Of a DNA stretch of 64,000 bases, positions 35,136 to 50,007 are shown one piece after another. How positions within the stretch are numbered: position 1 is the first letter of the stretch; every line of letters starts with the position of its first letter. The stretch comes from Boletus sp. NGJ (taxonomy: Eukaryota; Basidiomycota; Agaricomycetes; Boletales; Boletaceae), in contig JAGTXK010000187.1 of NCBI GenBank assembly GCA_019096195.1, forward strand, positions 310,001 to 374,000. The letters run 5' to 3'. A program made the translations under genes and the position numbers. Under the pieces are notes generated by a model, which was given only the letters and a program-made list of their open reading frames with translations, was not told the DNA's origin and did not search any database.

Positions 35136-37494
35136 TCACTTATCCAAACTCTCAAACTGCCTCACCAAGTCCTTGACACTACTTCCACTACTTCGCCTAG
35201 CTGCTGGCCGCCATCCTCCTCGATCTCCCTTGGCAGGCGAGAGATGCCGCAGATCGACCAACCGCTTCGGCTGAATAGGGAGAGGAATCATCGATTTCTG
35301 CGGTTGCGACGCATGTCGGAGGTGAATCTGATCCTTCGGGTGTGGTGGACTGGGATCAGGCGTTCGGGAAGGCGTCCGTATGGATCCGCGCAAGTGACCC
35401 GTCCGCCAGCCAGGCTCTGGACACGATAACGGGTCAGGTAATATCGTCTCCCGCATATCGTGTCGTTCAGAAACGACAGTGATATCCGACGCAGTCGACC
35501 CAGAAGTCGTGGATCGTTCTATTGTTCCCGAGAGTGCTATGGCTTCTTGCAAGAGTCCACGATAACGCAGCTCAGTCGCGCCAAGCGTGTCTGGACACGC
35601 AAACATCGGCGCGCGCATCGTTTCTCGCGACTGCTGCTTCTTGATGAGAACGTCCAATCTCAAAATCAAATTGGCTCTGGGGTAAGATGTGAGCTTTGAC
35701 GACAAAACCTGATTTTATCTGAACTCACCTGGACCAATCTGAACCCAGACCAGCCAAAACAGATTCGCCACCGAGCTGATTCACAAAGCGATCCAAGACT
35801 GCATCTTTCAATATGTCTCCCGTGTCCGCTAATAGGTCTGTACCAAAACTGCGTGCTGCCGCAACGGCTAGTCGCTCAGCGACGAGGCATTTGTCTAAGC
35901 ATTTCCAGCAGTCGCGAGTCCACTCTCCCGACGGAGGAGGGAGGAGAAGTTCGGGGTAAGTTGTTCTCGCCTTCAAAGGCGACAACGTGAATGAGGCATC
36001 ACAGTAGCTCATCGAATGATGCTCGAGAAAAATGCTTTCTTCCGCATCCCGCCAAAGCTCGAGGAGCGGAAGACTGCGCGATCCTGGTGACATTTCGCCC
36101 CTCTGGGGTGTCTGCAACCGTTGGCTCTTCATGTCTGTATAAGACTTGGATATCCCAGCATTCTCGATAGTCTTGCGACGCCTGCGCGTCGACTTGGTAG
36201 ACCGCTTCTTCCTTTCAGCAGCAAGAATACAGTCATAGTCGTGCTAGAAAGGATTGATTATAACGATCCTACATGCATAATTGTACTCGCCTACCATCCT
36301 CAAGATCGCGGCTGCACGAGCAGCTGCTTTGGGGTCTTCGCTGGTAATCTTGATAACATCGTCTCCCTCTACATCGTCTTCCTCGTCCGAAGAATCGTCC
36401 TCCATAGGGTTAATGGACTGTTCAGCCTTGGAAAGGGTGAGAGGGACATTAAGACCCTCGTCGACAGGGACCGAAAGTTCACGGTCGATCTGTGCTTCTT
36501 CCTCCCGTTCCTCCAGGATTGTCTGATCCGAGTCTGGAACTTCTCGGGGCTCAACGAGCGGGCGAAACTGAGTAAACTCCGCATCCACATCAAACACGGG
36601 AAAATCATCGTCCAAGTCTGCAAACTCATCCTCAGAGACCGGCGGCGGCGGCGAAAGTTCCACGTCCGAAGGCGGTGGCTCCGTCGCAACCTCCCACATA
36701 CTAGGGCTTTCGCATGGTGTTATCGAATCAAGGATATCGATATCGTCACGCCTATCGCCATCTTCTGCAAAGTCGGACAGCGGAAGCGAACGCTCCATGA
36801 TCTCGCTGTACGGAAACGGACTGAGAGGCCGTCCCCACGACTCCATGCATTCTTTCGTCGGCGGGCCCGCCTTGGTGGGGACCTTGAGGATCTTATATTT
36901 GCCCGTATAGTCGCCAGTGAGGTTGAACTCGTCGTCCGAGTCGCTCCATACCCCGCTCGTCTCCTCGACGGCGCGTGGCGCATTGAATATGGGGAGCGCA
37001 TGGACACCTGTGTCTGGCGAGCTCCTCAAGGCACCAATCCGCCTCCCAGAGAGATGTGCTCTAAACGTCACCAGGGGATCGTTGGATTTCGAATCCGACG
37101 GGGAGGAGGAAAAAGGAGGCGTAAAACATGCACGAAACGGCGGGCTCCTTGCCGAGCGTGTCCCCGAGAGGAGTAATGGGTCGTCCGAGGGCGAGGGCGG
37201 GCGCACCTTGGAGAGGTCGATTTCGGGAGGCTCGCTCTTGATCTTGGGCGCTCGGCGCTTCAGACGGGAAGAGGCTTTGCGCTTGACAGGTTTGGGCGTC
37301 GCGCGGGGCGTCAGAATGATCTCGCGAGGGGGGGTGGATTTGGTGGGCAAGGTGGGTGTGATGGGTGAGCGGGAGGTTCTGAGAGGTTGGAGAGGGCGAA
37401 ATGGCTGGCGACGTGCATCATTGGCATCAGCGTCGTTGTGGACGTCGTCGACGCTACTGGGAGTGGCAGATCCTCGTGGACGTCGCGGACGCAT
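35136..37494 (-). CDS. large uncharacterised basidiomycete protein
   Basis: Starts MRPRRPRGSATPSSVDDVH at 37494, just after the PEX19 stop. The first exon (to about 36290) is disordered and proline- and serine-rich, with a basic patch (PKPVKRKASSRLKRRAPKIK), then a better-ordered block, GDYTGKYKILKVPTKAGPP and WGRPLSPFPYSEIMERSLPL, and acidic runs (DDSSDEEDDVEGDD). An intron at about 36242-36293 leads to a lysine-rich stretch (AAERKKRSTKSTRRRRKTIE) and a helical part rich in Cys and Leu (DCWKCLDKCLVAERLAVAAA). An intron near 35705-35728 leads to the last exon, ending RQFESLDK at 35136. Roughly 780 residues. No catalytic motif was recognised; the basic and acidic tracts suggest a nuclear protein, which is inference only. 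Confidence 0.7.
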
Positions 37495-37576
37495 GTTCGT
37501 ATCAAAAACATAACTTTGAACAATCCCAACCTCATGGTTCGCGTTATCACGTGACTGTTTACAATACGAGTACACT

Positions 37577-38646
37577 TCAATTAATGTTGCATCCCTCTGG
37601 CATGTTGGGAAGTCCATCTGCACCCATACTAAAGCCGGGCGGAAGGGGACCCATGATCTCCTCTGGCGGTGATCCGTACGTTTGCAACTGCGTGCCCACA
37701 TGAACGTGAACAAGGCATCGTCGATCTGAGACAGAGTCCATACCTCACCCATAAGCTCGACGATCTTTTCACGAACCTTTTCGTCATCGTCACGATATGT
37801 CTTGGCCTCGAATTCGAGGAGCAGCCGCTTGATGCACGATGTTTGTGCCTCAAAGCGCTTCTTATCTTCCGGCGATATGGTACTGCTGTTCTTTATGAGA
37901 TACTCGGGGAACTAAGTGATTCACGCCCCTCGTCAGACTGGCGGGATGGAGGATATACATACTCACCTTGTCGTGCAACTCCTTCAACGGCTCGTACAAC
38001 ACATCCTTATTCATGAGTTGGCCCATCATCGCCTCCAAGAGCCCCTGTAGCTGTTCTTCACTCTCCGCACCATCGCCAGGAAGGTTACCCAAGTCCTTCA
38101 AATGAGACAGCAATGATTCCAAGGTTTCACCACCACTCGCAGACGAATCGGATGACTTGAGGCCCGACTCGCTTTCCTTTAGTTTATTCATGGTTGAGCG
38201 GATGCGCGACTGGAAATCGTCTTCCTTCGGTCCCGACGACAAAGCATCTGCAGGTGTGCGCCCATTGGATGGACCCGACATCCCGTCCATGCCCTCAACG
38301 AGCATAGCTTCCCAAGCAGCCGCCAGCCGTTCCTGCTCTGCGGCACCAGTCTCCGAATCTGTCCGCGGCTCTTCAACCCCGAGTCCCTTGAACAAGGAGG
38401 CCATCTCATCCGCAAACTCTTTCATCAGCGCCTCATCCGTACCCAAGATTGGCTGCGACGATGTGGACGCGCTTGCAGAAGTAGGCTGCGCCGGAGGGGA
38501 GGTCGGCTGCGCTGGTGGCGAGAACTGATCAAGGACATCTGGTGATGGGATGAGTGTCGGCGAACGCGAGGGGCAGGGCGAGACTGACCGTCGAGGTCGT
38601 CGAGGTCATCCTCCTCGTCGACGCGTGATTTCTGGTGGACGGGCAT
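37577..38646 (-). CDS. PEX19: peroxisomal membrane-protein import receptor PEX19
   Basis: Cytosolic chaperone and shuttle receptor that binds peroxisomal membrane proteins and docks on PEX3. Exon 1 (from ATG at 38646) codes MPVHQKSRVDEEDDLDDLD. After an intron (about 38539-38588) follows the start of exon 2 (DVLDQFSPPAQP), carrying the acidic PEX3-binding start of the family, then MKEFADEMASLFKGLG and the core helices (LGNLPGDG, MMGQLMNKDVLYEPLKELHD). An intron near 37914-37968 and one with donor GTATGG near 37747 precede the conserved end SPPEEIMGPLPPGFSMG and MPEGCNIN, stop at 37577. The family often ends with a farnesylated CaaX box; the end here, CNIN, has cysteine at the fourth position from the end and fits that pattern. 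Paired head to head with RRP43, 89 bp apart. Confidence 0.9.
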
Positions 38647-38735
38647 ACTGATGGTCGTACTACGCCTGTGATAACAAAGTCCGACTGCCATATCTGTTCA
38701 CTGCCACCTGCTTGTCCAGCGTTCCTTTGCTGGTC
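38647..38735. promoter_or_regulatory. PEX19/RRP43 shared divergent promoter
   Basis: Only 89 bp lie between the two start codons, so both promoters and 5' leaders share this stretch. No TATA box was seen. Confidence 0.6.
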
Positions 38736-40025
38736 ATGGCGGTTCAGTCGGATGCGTTACGCGCCCAAATCTTCCAACGACTCCATCCGCACGCATATCT
38801 AGAGCGATTCCTCGCAGAGGGCGTCAGACCCGACGGACGTGAACCGCACGAGTGGAGAGACGTGTCCATCAACGTCGGTGTGTTATGTTCTTCGCGCGAT
38901 CCAATCCCCCCGTTTGTCGTATCCTCGCCGTGAAGTGTATGATGGATCGACCATCCTCTCACCGACACATGACGACCCAGAACACGTCGACCCCGCATTA
39001 CCACGTCTTCGCTGACCCTTGATCATCCTCGCAGGATCCATAACCACAGCGAACGGCTCAGCCCTCGTACGGATGGGCAAGACCATCATCGTGTGCGGCA
39101 TCAAGGCTGAAATCGCAGAGCCAGAGTTGGATGCGCCTGATCTCGGGTTCATAGGTGGGTGTTTGACGTCGCCGCACCGTGTCTCGCCTTGTCAATCCAA
39201 CAATTTCGCTTGACACCTCGTTGGACCTGGAAACAGTCCCCAACATCGACCTCCCGGCGATTTGTTCGCCCAAGTTCAAGCCTGGCCCGCCATCAGAGGA
39301 GGCACAGGTGCTCTCCGAGAGACTGAACGACGCGCTCGTCAGGTTTGACTCGGTCTTTATCTTGGGCAGTGGACCACCTCACGCGACGACTTACGTCCAG
39401 GTCAAACATATTACCACTCTGCACACTTTGCATATCATCCGGTCGAGCAGTATGGTGTCTCTATGTCGATGCAACATGCCTCAATTACGACGGTAATGCG
39501 TTCGACGCAACACTCGTAGCGATCATAGCAGCGTTGGGGAACAGTGCGTACGCCCACTCGTTGCCAATGCAACCGCACCCGCTAACGTGACGCTGGCGAT
39601 GACTCTAGCAACACTACCCCAGGCAACATTCGACCCAGATACAACTACGACCATGTGTAGTCGTACCATCCGCGTCCCTCTATCTCTAAATAAGAACCGC
39701 AGGGTAGTCAGTCTGAGTTTTGGCTGCGTCGGTGGAAGGTCACTTGCTGTTCTTTCCCTACGACGTTCACTACTGACACGGACTTTCTCTCAGCACGCCC
39801 ACGCTTCTGGCGGATCCCACATCCTTTGAAGAGCCCTTACTCACGTCTGCGATCAGCATCATCGTTGATGTTGAAGGACGCGTGGTCAGCACCGAGCGGG
39901 CCACAATGGGTGAGGACGATGATGGTGAAGGAGACGTTTTAGCTTCCCATGGTACGGGATCACTGGAAAAGTGCGTGCTTGTAGCCAAGGAACGGGCGGT
40001 CGTCTTGCACAAGCTCTTTGAATAA
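38736..40025 (+). CDS. RRP43: exosome core subunit RRP43 (RNase PH-like)
   Basis: Ring subunit of the RNA exosome, which processes and degrades RNA in nucleus and cytosol; eukaryotic ring members have lost phosphorolysis. ATG at 38736 gives [20 protein letters not shown], then [20 protein letters not shown], the typical opening with the RPDGR motif. After an intron (about 38877-39034) comes [20 protein letters not shown] and [12 protein letters not shown]. Further exons give [20 protein letters not shown], then [20 protein letters not shown] (39442-39515), a middle part and a final exon ending [14 protein letters not shown] at 40023-40025. A spacer of about 60 codons near 39600-39720 ([20 protein letters not shown]) matches the family's variable loop. 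About 300 residues, the usual size. Confidence 0.87.
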
Positions 40026-40859
40026 AGTGATCATACCCATAACCTGAGGATGCCCGCCTGCTTGGAATGAGATCTAGACCTGGTACAGGTGTCACATGCA
40101 CATCCAGCACAATGAAATGCTGCCGCGGATCTCCCGCACTTTACCAACACGAGTTTTCGCAACGAGTACCTGTCGGTCGGCGTGCGTATTCCGTAGCGCA
40201 GCAATGGATTCCAATGGCACAGGGATTTTTTCGACACATTTTCTCTTTGCCCGGTCATTCGGACGACTATCTGCATCAAGGACCATCTTCTGACATTGTC
40301 CTCTTCAGCTCTGTGCACTTTCGTTCATCTGTTATTCGAAAGGGCTAGCATCAAATTTGGAATTTGACCGATTATCAGCAGTGGGGGATGATTCCAGAGA
40401 TTTTGCACTCGTCCTTACATCCGGGCGGGCCCCTCCTCACCGATACCTAGGTAGAGCATGGTGACAACGCTGCGTCGGAACTGTGTTCACAGGCAATTCG
40501 GGTGACCATTCCTAGATCCTGCCTCCCTTTCCACCAAGTGAGTGTATTGGAAAGGAGAGAGCACCATGAGAACATCCGACCCTCTCGCGACGGTCTATGA
40601 TTGTTACTGAACAAAGTTAACAAGAACGTTACTCCAACAAAACGTCCTTTGTCGAGGCAACGACTCCGTGATTTAGTACCACGATGTATCATCGTCCGTG
40701 CCGTAGATTGGAACCAGTCCTGACAGCGGATGGTAGAGTCTAGGATACAGAGACTGCGAAATCCAAAGTAGACACTTCATAGACCTGCCCAACCTTGCTC
40801 GAATCAGACAAGCGGGTTTTGATCCAGAAACATCCAGCGTTGCAGATGATCGATCCATG
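40026..40859. other. convergent intergenic stretch between RRP43 and SAM50
   Basis: 834 bp with the 3' ends of two converging genes. Only short overlapping frames on both strands. No tRNA, repeat or conserved coding signal was seen. Confidence 0.5.
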
Positions 40860-42503
40860 CTACAAAAACTCCAAGCCGATTCCCACCTGAGGTCCCCGCT
40901 TCAATACCTCTCCTTTGGCAGCAATGAGGGGCACTCCCAAGTTGACTTCGACGCGGATGGGGTCGAAACGGTATACGAGACCTAAACCGACACTTATAGA
41001 GGGTTGTGTGAGCGCCGTGTGGATGGATTGGAAGCGGCATGCTGAAAGCGACGGGATGGGTGAGTAAAGCGTAGAGCAAGCGTCATGAATAGAAAAACGG
41101 GAGAAAGAATGCGCACATCCGCCAATGCCTTGTAGTCTCCCCGCATTGATCCACGCATGGAATTTGGTAGGCCACTGGGGACGTCTGGGAATGTCACCCA
41201 ATATCGATAGTCCGAGAGAGTAATAGAGATCTCCGCCCGCGGATGTCGCTGCCCACGTATATTTTAGCGTCGTCGGAGTTACAGTGGCACAAATACGACT
41301 TACACCCTTCATGACCACCCATGCCGGCGGGTCCGAAGGCCCTTACACTGAGCGGCCCACCGAGCTGAAACTTGTCCGAGTAATGGATGGTACTCGGATC
41401 ACCTGCCAGGAGTTGGAGAATACCCGCACGTCCTGTTAGGGAGAGGGTCTGTATATACCATTAAGCCATGGGGGGCATGAGACATTGTAGAAGTGACTTG
41501 CCAGCCCCTTTGCTAATGACCATCCCTTCTTTGCATGTGCTTCTGTCTTCCAAAATGCATTGTTGCCCTCTCCGAGAAGGTTTCGACTTGCGCCGGAAGA
41601 CGGAAGAGGGACAAAGGCATCGACTTTACCGGCAAGGGCAAGTTCGTTGATGACTCGCAGTAAGGAACCAGAGGTGGGCATGACGGAATCATTGAGGGTG
41701 TCGTTGGTATACGTGTGGGAGAGCGACGCCTTGGCGGCGGGGCCGGCAGAATGACGAATGCTGATGATGGGTGAACATGGGTCGGGGGAAAAGACGTGAG
41801 TCGGGGATACCTGATGCCAGCATCGTCGCTGGGAGAGCCAATACACCTCCAGGCAAGCTCGGCGGCCATCTCATTGCCTGGGATGGGGATGCCGAAGGCG
41901 CATTTTCGGAGACCGCCTTTAAGGGCCATGCGTTCCTCCCTGCCACCTCCCCCTTGTGGGCCGAGCTCTCGTTCGGTGCCGACTAAACTGAGGAAGGCGA
42001 GAGAGGACATGGTTGGCGTGACAGGGAAGGACAAGGACACGTCGAATGCACGTTTGGTCTTTGTCCCAAGGGAGGCGTTGAGGGAAAGGACGTCGGCGTA
42101 GCCAAAGATGTTTGTGAGGCGGCCCTCGAGCGACTAGGACGGCATAAGTGCGCGGAATGAGAAGGGAGAGGATACTTGCCGCATTGCCTTCGCCATTGCC
42201 GAGCTCCGTGGAGGTCTTTATGAAGAACCTGCCGCGCTCGTGCACGTCGTAGACGAGGTCGACGTGGGCGTCGGAACCATCTTCGGCTGGCTGTATGCGG
42301 ATGGACTGTGAGCGGAAGACTCCGGTAGCGGCTAGGGTGCGGGAGATGGCGGTGGTGGTGTCGAGGACGTCACGGAAAGTGGAGTGGGGGACGAGGACGA
42401 TGTGGGGGGCGATGAGCCAGTCGAGGAAGGCGCGGGCGGTAGCGTTGGCGCCGTGTATGCGGACAGCGGCGAGACTGACCGGCGCGTCGAGCAACTCGAC
42501 CAT
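40860..42503 (-). CDS. SAM50: mitochondrial sorting and assembly machinery subunit SAM50 (Omp85 barrel)
   Basis: Outer-membrane beta-barrel that inserts other barrel proteins. The preferred start MVELLDAPVSLAAVRIHGAN (42503) opens a single POTRA-like domain (RAFLDWLIAPHIVLVPHSTF, LDTTTAISRTLAATGVFRS). The barrel entry signature RGRFFIKTSTELGNGEGNAA follows, then exons with barrel strands (about 42090-41440) and the C-terminal exons (41318-40860) with HGWINAGRL-type strands, PSISVGLGLVYRFDPIRVEV, NLGVPLIAAKGE and the barrel-closing GPQVGIGLEFL at the stop. An upstream in-frame ATG (42554) would overlap the MSH2 start and is less likely. Several introns of 50-75 bp. Length about 430-480 residues, normal for the family. 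Confidence 0.85.
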
Positions 42504-42543
42504 GGCAGAGCTGTAACTGTCACAGCTGTCACACCGCGTTGAT
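42504..42543. promoter_or_regulatory. SAM50/MSH2 divergent promoter
   Basis: The chosen start codons are only 40 bp apart, so transcripts from each side must begin within, or overlap into, the other gene. GTCACAGCTGTCACACCGCG near 42519 is an imperfect palindrome, CAGCTGTNACAGCTG-like, in the middle. Confidence 0.5.
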
Positions 42544-45500
42544 ATGTCGGTCATGTACGGGAAGGAGAAAGACGGCGAGCACGACCTCGCCCATGCATCC
42601 GACCCCGGTTTTGTCACCTTTTTCTCAAGGCTCCCCAAAAAGTCCCCCTCCGACGATGGCATAGTCCGTCTCTTTGACCGCAACGACTTTTACTCCGTGC
42701 ACGGCCCCGACGCGCTCTACGTCGCGACACACGTCTTCCGCACCAATTCCGTGCTCAAGTATCTCGGCGCAGGCGGAAAGACAGCCGGACTTCCAAGCGT
42801 CACGCTCAGCTACACGCTCGGACACACGTTCTTGCGCGAGGCATTGACCGTAAAGCAGCTCAGAGTCGAGATCTGGGTCCCAGCACCAGGCCAGGGGCGA
42901 AAGGCCGCGAAATTCGTGCTGCAAAAAGAGGCAAGCGACGCGACATTCCCTGCACGCGCGTGCTGACATGTCTCCTAGGCGTCGCCGGGAAACCTCCAGT
43001 CTGTCGAGGACCTCCTCTTTGCGAACTCGGACGTCCTCTCGGCACCCATCGTCATTTCCATAAAGATCGCCTCTGTAGCCAGCGGTGAAAAAGCAAAGAC
43101 AAAGCACATCAGTGTCGCGTACGCTGACACCACTGTCCGCGAAATTGGCGTCGCCGACTTCGTAGACAATGACCTCTTCTTCAATACAGAAGTACGCTTG
43201 TGTCTATATGTCGCGATTCAATCTGACTCGTCGAAAGTCTCTCATCATCCAGCTTTCCGTCAAAGAAGCTATCATACCCACAGGCACTGCATCTGGCACT
43301 ACCGACCGTGATTTCGATCTTAACAAGCTCAAAGCAGTTCTCGAGCGATGTGGTGTCGTCATCACAGAACGAAAGCCCAGTATGTACTTGACCCCCATCT
43401 TTCCCTCCTCTAACTCGTGCACACAGACGAGTTTACCACCAAAAACATCTTGGAAGACATTAAACAACTAACCGGATCCGAGGAAACGGAAGATGCCCCA
43501 AGCACCAGCAGTGCGCCTTCCCCCTCTTCTTTCCCCTCTTCATGCTGATGTTGTCATTTGCAAATAGCTCTCCCTGCGCCAGGTGCTTTAGCTGCGCTGG
43601 TCATCTACCTTTCTCTTCTTTCAGATCCTGCGAATCATGGCGCATACAGACTCAGAACACATGATCTCGCTCAATATATGCGTCTGGATGCCAGTTCCGT
43701 CAGGGCACTGGCATTGGTCGATCTCGAAGGAGGGGTCAGTCTCAATAAATTGTGTATCCTTTTCCTTCATCGTGGATTGATGTATCCACAGGGTAGCCTC
43801 AACAAGTCATCTACGCTGTTAGGCCTTTTGAATAAATGCAAGACCGCGCAGGGAACCAGACTGCTCGCAACTTGGTTGAAGCAACCTCTTGTCAACTTGC
43901 ACGAGATACGTGAGTCGGAGAACACCTGATCTAGCCGAATGTACTTTGGATATTGTTTCCCGTCCTGAATCAAGTCTTACACAGGGAAGCGGCAGGATCT
44001 GGTAGAAACCTTTGTAGATGATTCTTCAACAAGACGTGCCCTACAGGTAATGTCATAATTCGTAGCCTGTCCCATACTTCCAGCCTCACCACTCTGAACT
44101 GATGCAGGATGACTACCTCAAATTGATGCCCGATCTTCACCGGTTAAGTAAACGATTCAAGAAAGGAGTTGCTTCCCTCGAGGATGTCGTTCGCGTGTAT
44201 CAGGTGGTACTGAAGGTGACGCTCATGAGAATATGTTCGTTCTTCAATACCGAACAATGACCACATACAGATGCCGGGTCTCCTTGAAACCCTCGAGGGT
44301 ATCCAGTACGAACACGAGGCGCACGAAAAGCTTGTGGCAGAAGTATACCTAGCACCTTTCAGGGTATGTCCCTTTATTTCTTATCCCCATCACAGTTGGA
44401 TGTGTACAGACCATGTCTTGATTCTCAACCCCGTCTTAATAGAATCTCTCCGATAGTCTCTCGAAATACTCTGATATGGTAGAGACTACCCTCGATCTTG
44501 CTTCACTCGACAAGCATACCTACACAATCAAACCAGAGTACGATGAGGGCTTGCAAAGGCTGGCTGCTAAACTCATGGAGGTGGGTTGTCTGAGCCCGGT
44601 GCTCAGATATAGAACCAAAAGCTAATCGATTGGTCGGATCTTGCGAAATATCCACCAGGCAAGGGATGGCCTGGACGCCGAGCACCGTACTGTCGGCAAT
44701 GACCTCGGGTTTGACCTTGACAAGAAACTGCACTTGGAAAACTCCGCAACATATGGATATTGCTTCAGGTTAACTAAGAATGTATGTTCTCCTACGCTGC
44801 CCATCGATTACGCTGAAATTGTAATCTCTCGCTTGGCGAACTAGGATGCAAAAGCCATTGGAAAGAACAAGAAATACATTGAGCTGGGAACCGTCAAATC
44901 TGGCGTGTACTTTACGACCAAGACATTAAAGAGTCTCGCGACAGAGTATCAAGAAGCGAACGAAGAGTATCAACGTACTCAGTCAGGGCTGGTGAAAGAG
45001 GTTGTGAACATTGCATGTGAGGATCTAGTCTTACAAACAGCGCTGTGGCCAACGGGTTGCATAGCGACATACACCCCTGTTCTGGAGAAATTGGATCATG
45101 TCCTTGCGCACCTAGATGTCATTGTTAGGTTCGTTCGCTAGTACTCCCTTTGAACTTACCCTAACCTTTCGATGCTTGTAGCTTTGCACACGTCTCGGTG
45201 AACGCCCCAGAACCATATATTAAGCCTAACGTCTATGAGAAAGGTAAACTACTTATCAGCGCCTCTATCTTATAGCTGACATGGCCCACGACATCAAGGC
45301 GAGAGCAGTCTCGTGTTGAAGGATGCACGGCATCCTTGTCTAGAGGTTCAAGACGAAATTAGCTTTATCCCAAATGACGTGGAAATGGTCAAAGGAGAGG
45401 GGGAGTTCCAGATCATCAGTATGGCTCACCTCTTTGTTTATGAGCTGCTGCTGATTGTCACGACCACTGTTATAGCGGGACCTAATATGGGTGGAAAGAG

Positions 45501-46609
45501 CACGTATATCCGACAGGTGATGACAATGCTTGCGAGACACTGAGCTGAGGCGAACTAAGTGGCTTGTAGATCGGCGTGATTTCTCTTATGGCCCAGACCG
45601 GATGCTTCGTTCCGTGTTCTTCAGCCACCCTTCCTATATTTGATTCTATCCTGTGCCGTGTTGGCGCGGGTGACTCCCAACTCAAAGGCGTGTCAACGTT
45701 TATGGCCGAAATGCTCGAAACCGCGTCGATTCTTAGGGTGGGTGTTTCTCTTCGCTCGCCTCGCCGGGGGTTGACTTGTTACAGTCAGCGTCAAAGGACT
45801 CGTTGATCATCATTGACGAACTCGGAAGAGGTGAGAATGCTACGCGTCAGGCGGATGCTCCTGACCACTGATATTGAATCAAAGGGACTTCGACCTACGA
45901 TGGTTTTGGGCTCGCGTGGGCAATTTCAGAGTATGCTCATCCTATTTCAACTCTTGTAACACGCTAATCACTATCCCTTAATAGACACATTGCTTCGAAA
46001 ATCCGGGCTTTCTGTCTCTTCGCTACGCACTTCCACGAGCTCACAGCACTCGACCAAGAAATTGCACACGTAAAGAATTTGCATGTCGTTGCACACGTCG
46101 GGCACGAAGAAGGATCGCAGGAACGTGATATCACGCTCTTATACAAAGTCCAGCCCGGTAAGCAATCGTCCTACCTGTTGCCGTGCCTGCATATACGCTG
46201 ACTTGTATATCAGGCGTCTCGGACCAGAGCTTTGGTATCCACGTCGCCCAGCTAGCAAACTTCCCTGAAAACGTCGTCAAGGTAGGTTTTTGAGCTTCCG
46301 TTAATGGAATTCATTGTCACCTGTACGTTACAGCTGGCGAAGCGCAAGGCGGATGAACTCGAGGATTTTGCAGTGGGCCAACATCCCGAGCCCCAGCATT
46401 CGGACGAGGTGATGGAGGAAGGCATCCAGGTCGTGGAAGAGCTCCTCCGAAAGTGGGCAGAGTCGACCTCGGGTACGGATGGCGAAGACGTCGTCATGGA
46501 GGACGCCTCCTCGGACACGCAACTCGAAGAACTACGTCGATGTGTCGAGGCGTTCCGACCGCGCATTGAGGGTAATGCCTGGGTACAGTCGATGATATCC
46601 TCATTGTAA
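42544..46609 (+). CDS. MSH2: DNA mismatch repair ATPase MSH2
   Basis: MutS homologue that forms MutS-alpha with MSH6 and MutS-beta with MSH3. The mismatch-binding domain I opens with [20 protein letters not shown] and [16 protein letters not shown] non-standard GC-AG intron (GAG/GCAAGC at about 42930 to CTCCTAG before 42979) leads to [14 protein letters not shown]. Connector and lever exons follow ([38 protein letters not shown] at about 43796-43905). The clamp reads to about 45140. The ATPase has Walker [15 protein letters not shown] (45480), signature [20 protein letters not shown] (45668-45727), Walker [12 protein letters not shown] with [15 protein letters not shown] (45801-45930) and [12 protein letters not shown] (46018). 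It ends [14 protein letters not shown]...MISSL at 46609. About 15 short introns; about 950 residues, normal. All catalytic motifs look intact. Confidence 0.92.
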
Positions 46610-46660
46610 GTGTCTTGCTTCATGGTGTGCATCTGGAATTTGGCTTTCGTTTTGGACCCT

Positions 46661-46684
46661 CTTGCTCTTGCTCTTGCTCTTGCT
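46661..46684 (+). repeat. (CTTGCT)4 microsatellite
   Basis: Four perfect copies of CTTGCT in the shared 3' flank of MSH2 and TRM4. Confidence 0.9.
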
Positions 46685-46729
46685 ACATACATATACTTGC
46701 TGTCTAGTACGTACATAGTCGTCCATCTG

Positions 46730-49828
<3,099 letters not shown>

Positions 49829-50007
49829 CTTGGTTAATTCAAGCGAGTTTTCAAGATATCCAGTAGGTGTTCATGGACTAGTAAGGATCTGAACGGCAGC
49901 GGTTGTTTGGAACGGAAGGCTTTGCCAAACAACCTCTTTTGGTCAACACATGCGACGCGCGTCCTCGTCCACTTCAATCATACGATAGACCTTTCGTGAC
50001 GTCCAAC
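49829..50007. promoter_or_regulatory. TRM4/RPN1 divergent promoter, with a proteasome-box-like site
   Basis: 179 bp between start codons. TTTGCCAAAC at 49921-49930 and GGAACGGAAGG just before it lie on the RPN1 side; the canonical Rpn4 box, GGTGGCAAA, is not present exactly. No TATA box was seen. Confidence 0.4.

Noticed and set aside
36121-37176. 351-codon plus-strand ORF
   Set aside because: It is antisense to the first exon of the unknown gene 35136-37494, whose frame continues through spliced exons. The plus frame is Arg-rich low-complexity with no motif.
42504-42554. Upstream in-frame start for SAM50 (42554)
   Set aside because: It would overlap the MSH2 start codon, and the added residues ([17 protein letters not shown]) lack family similarity.
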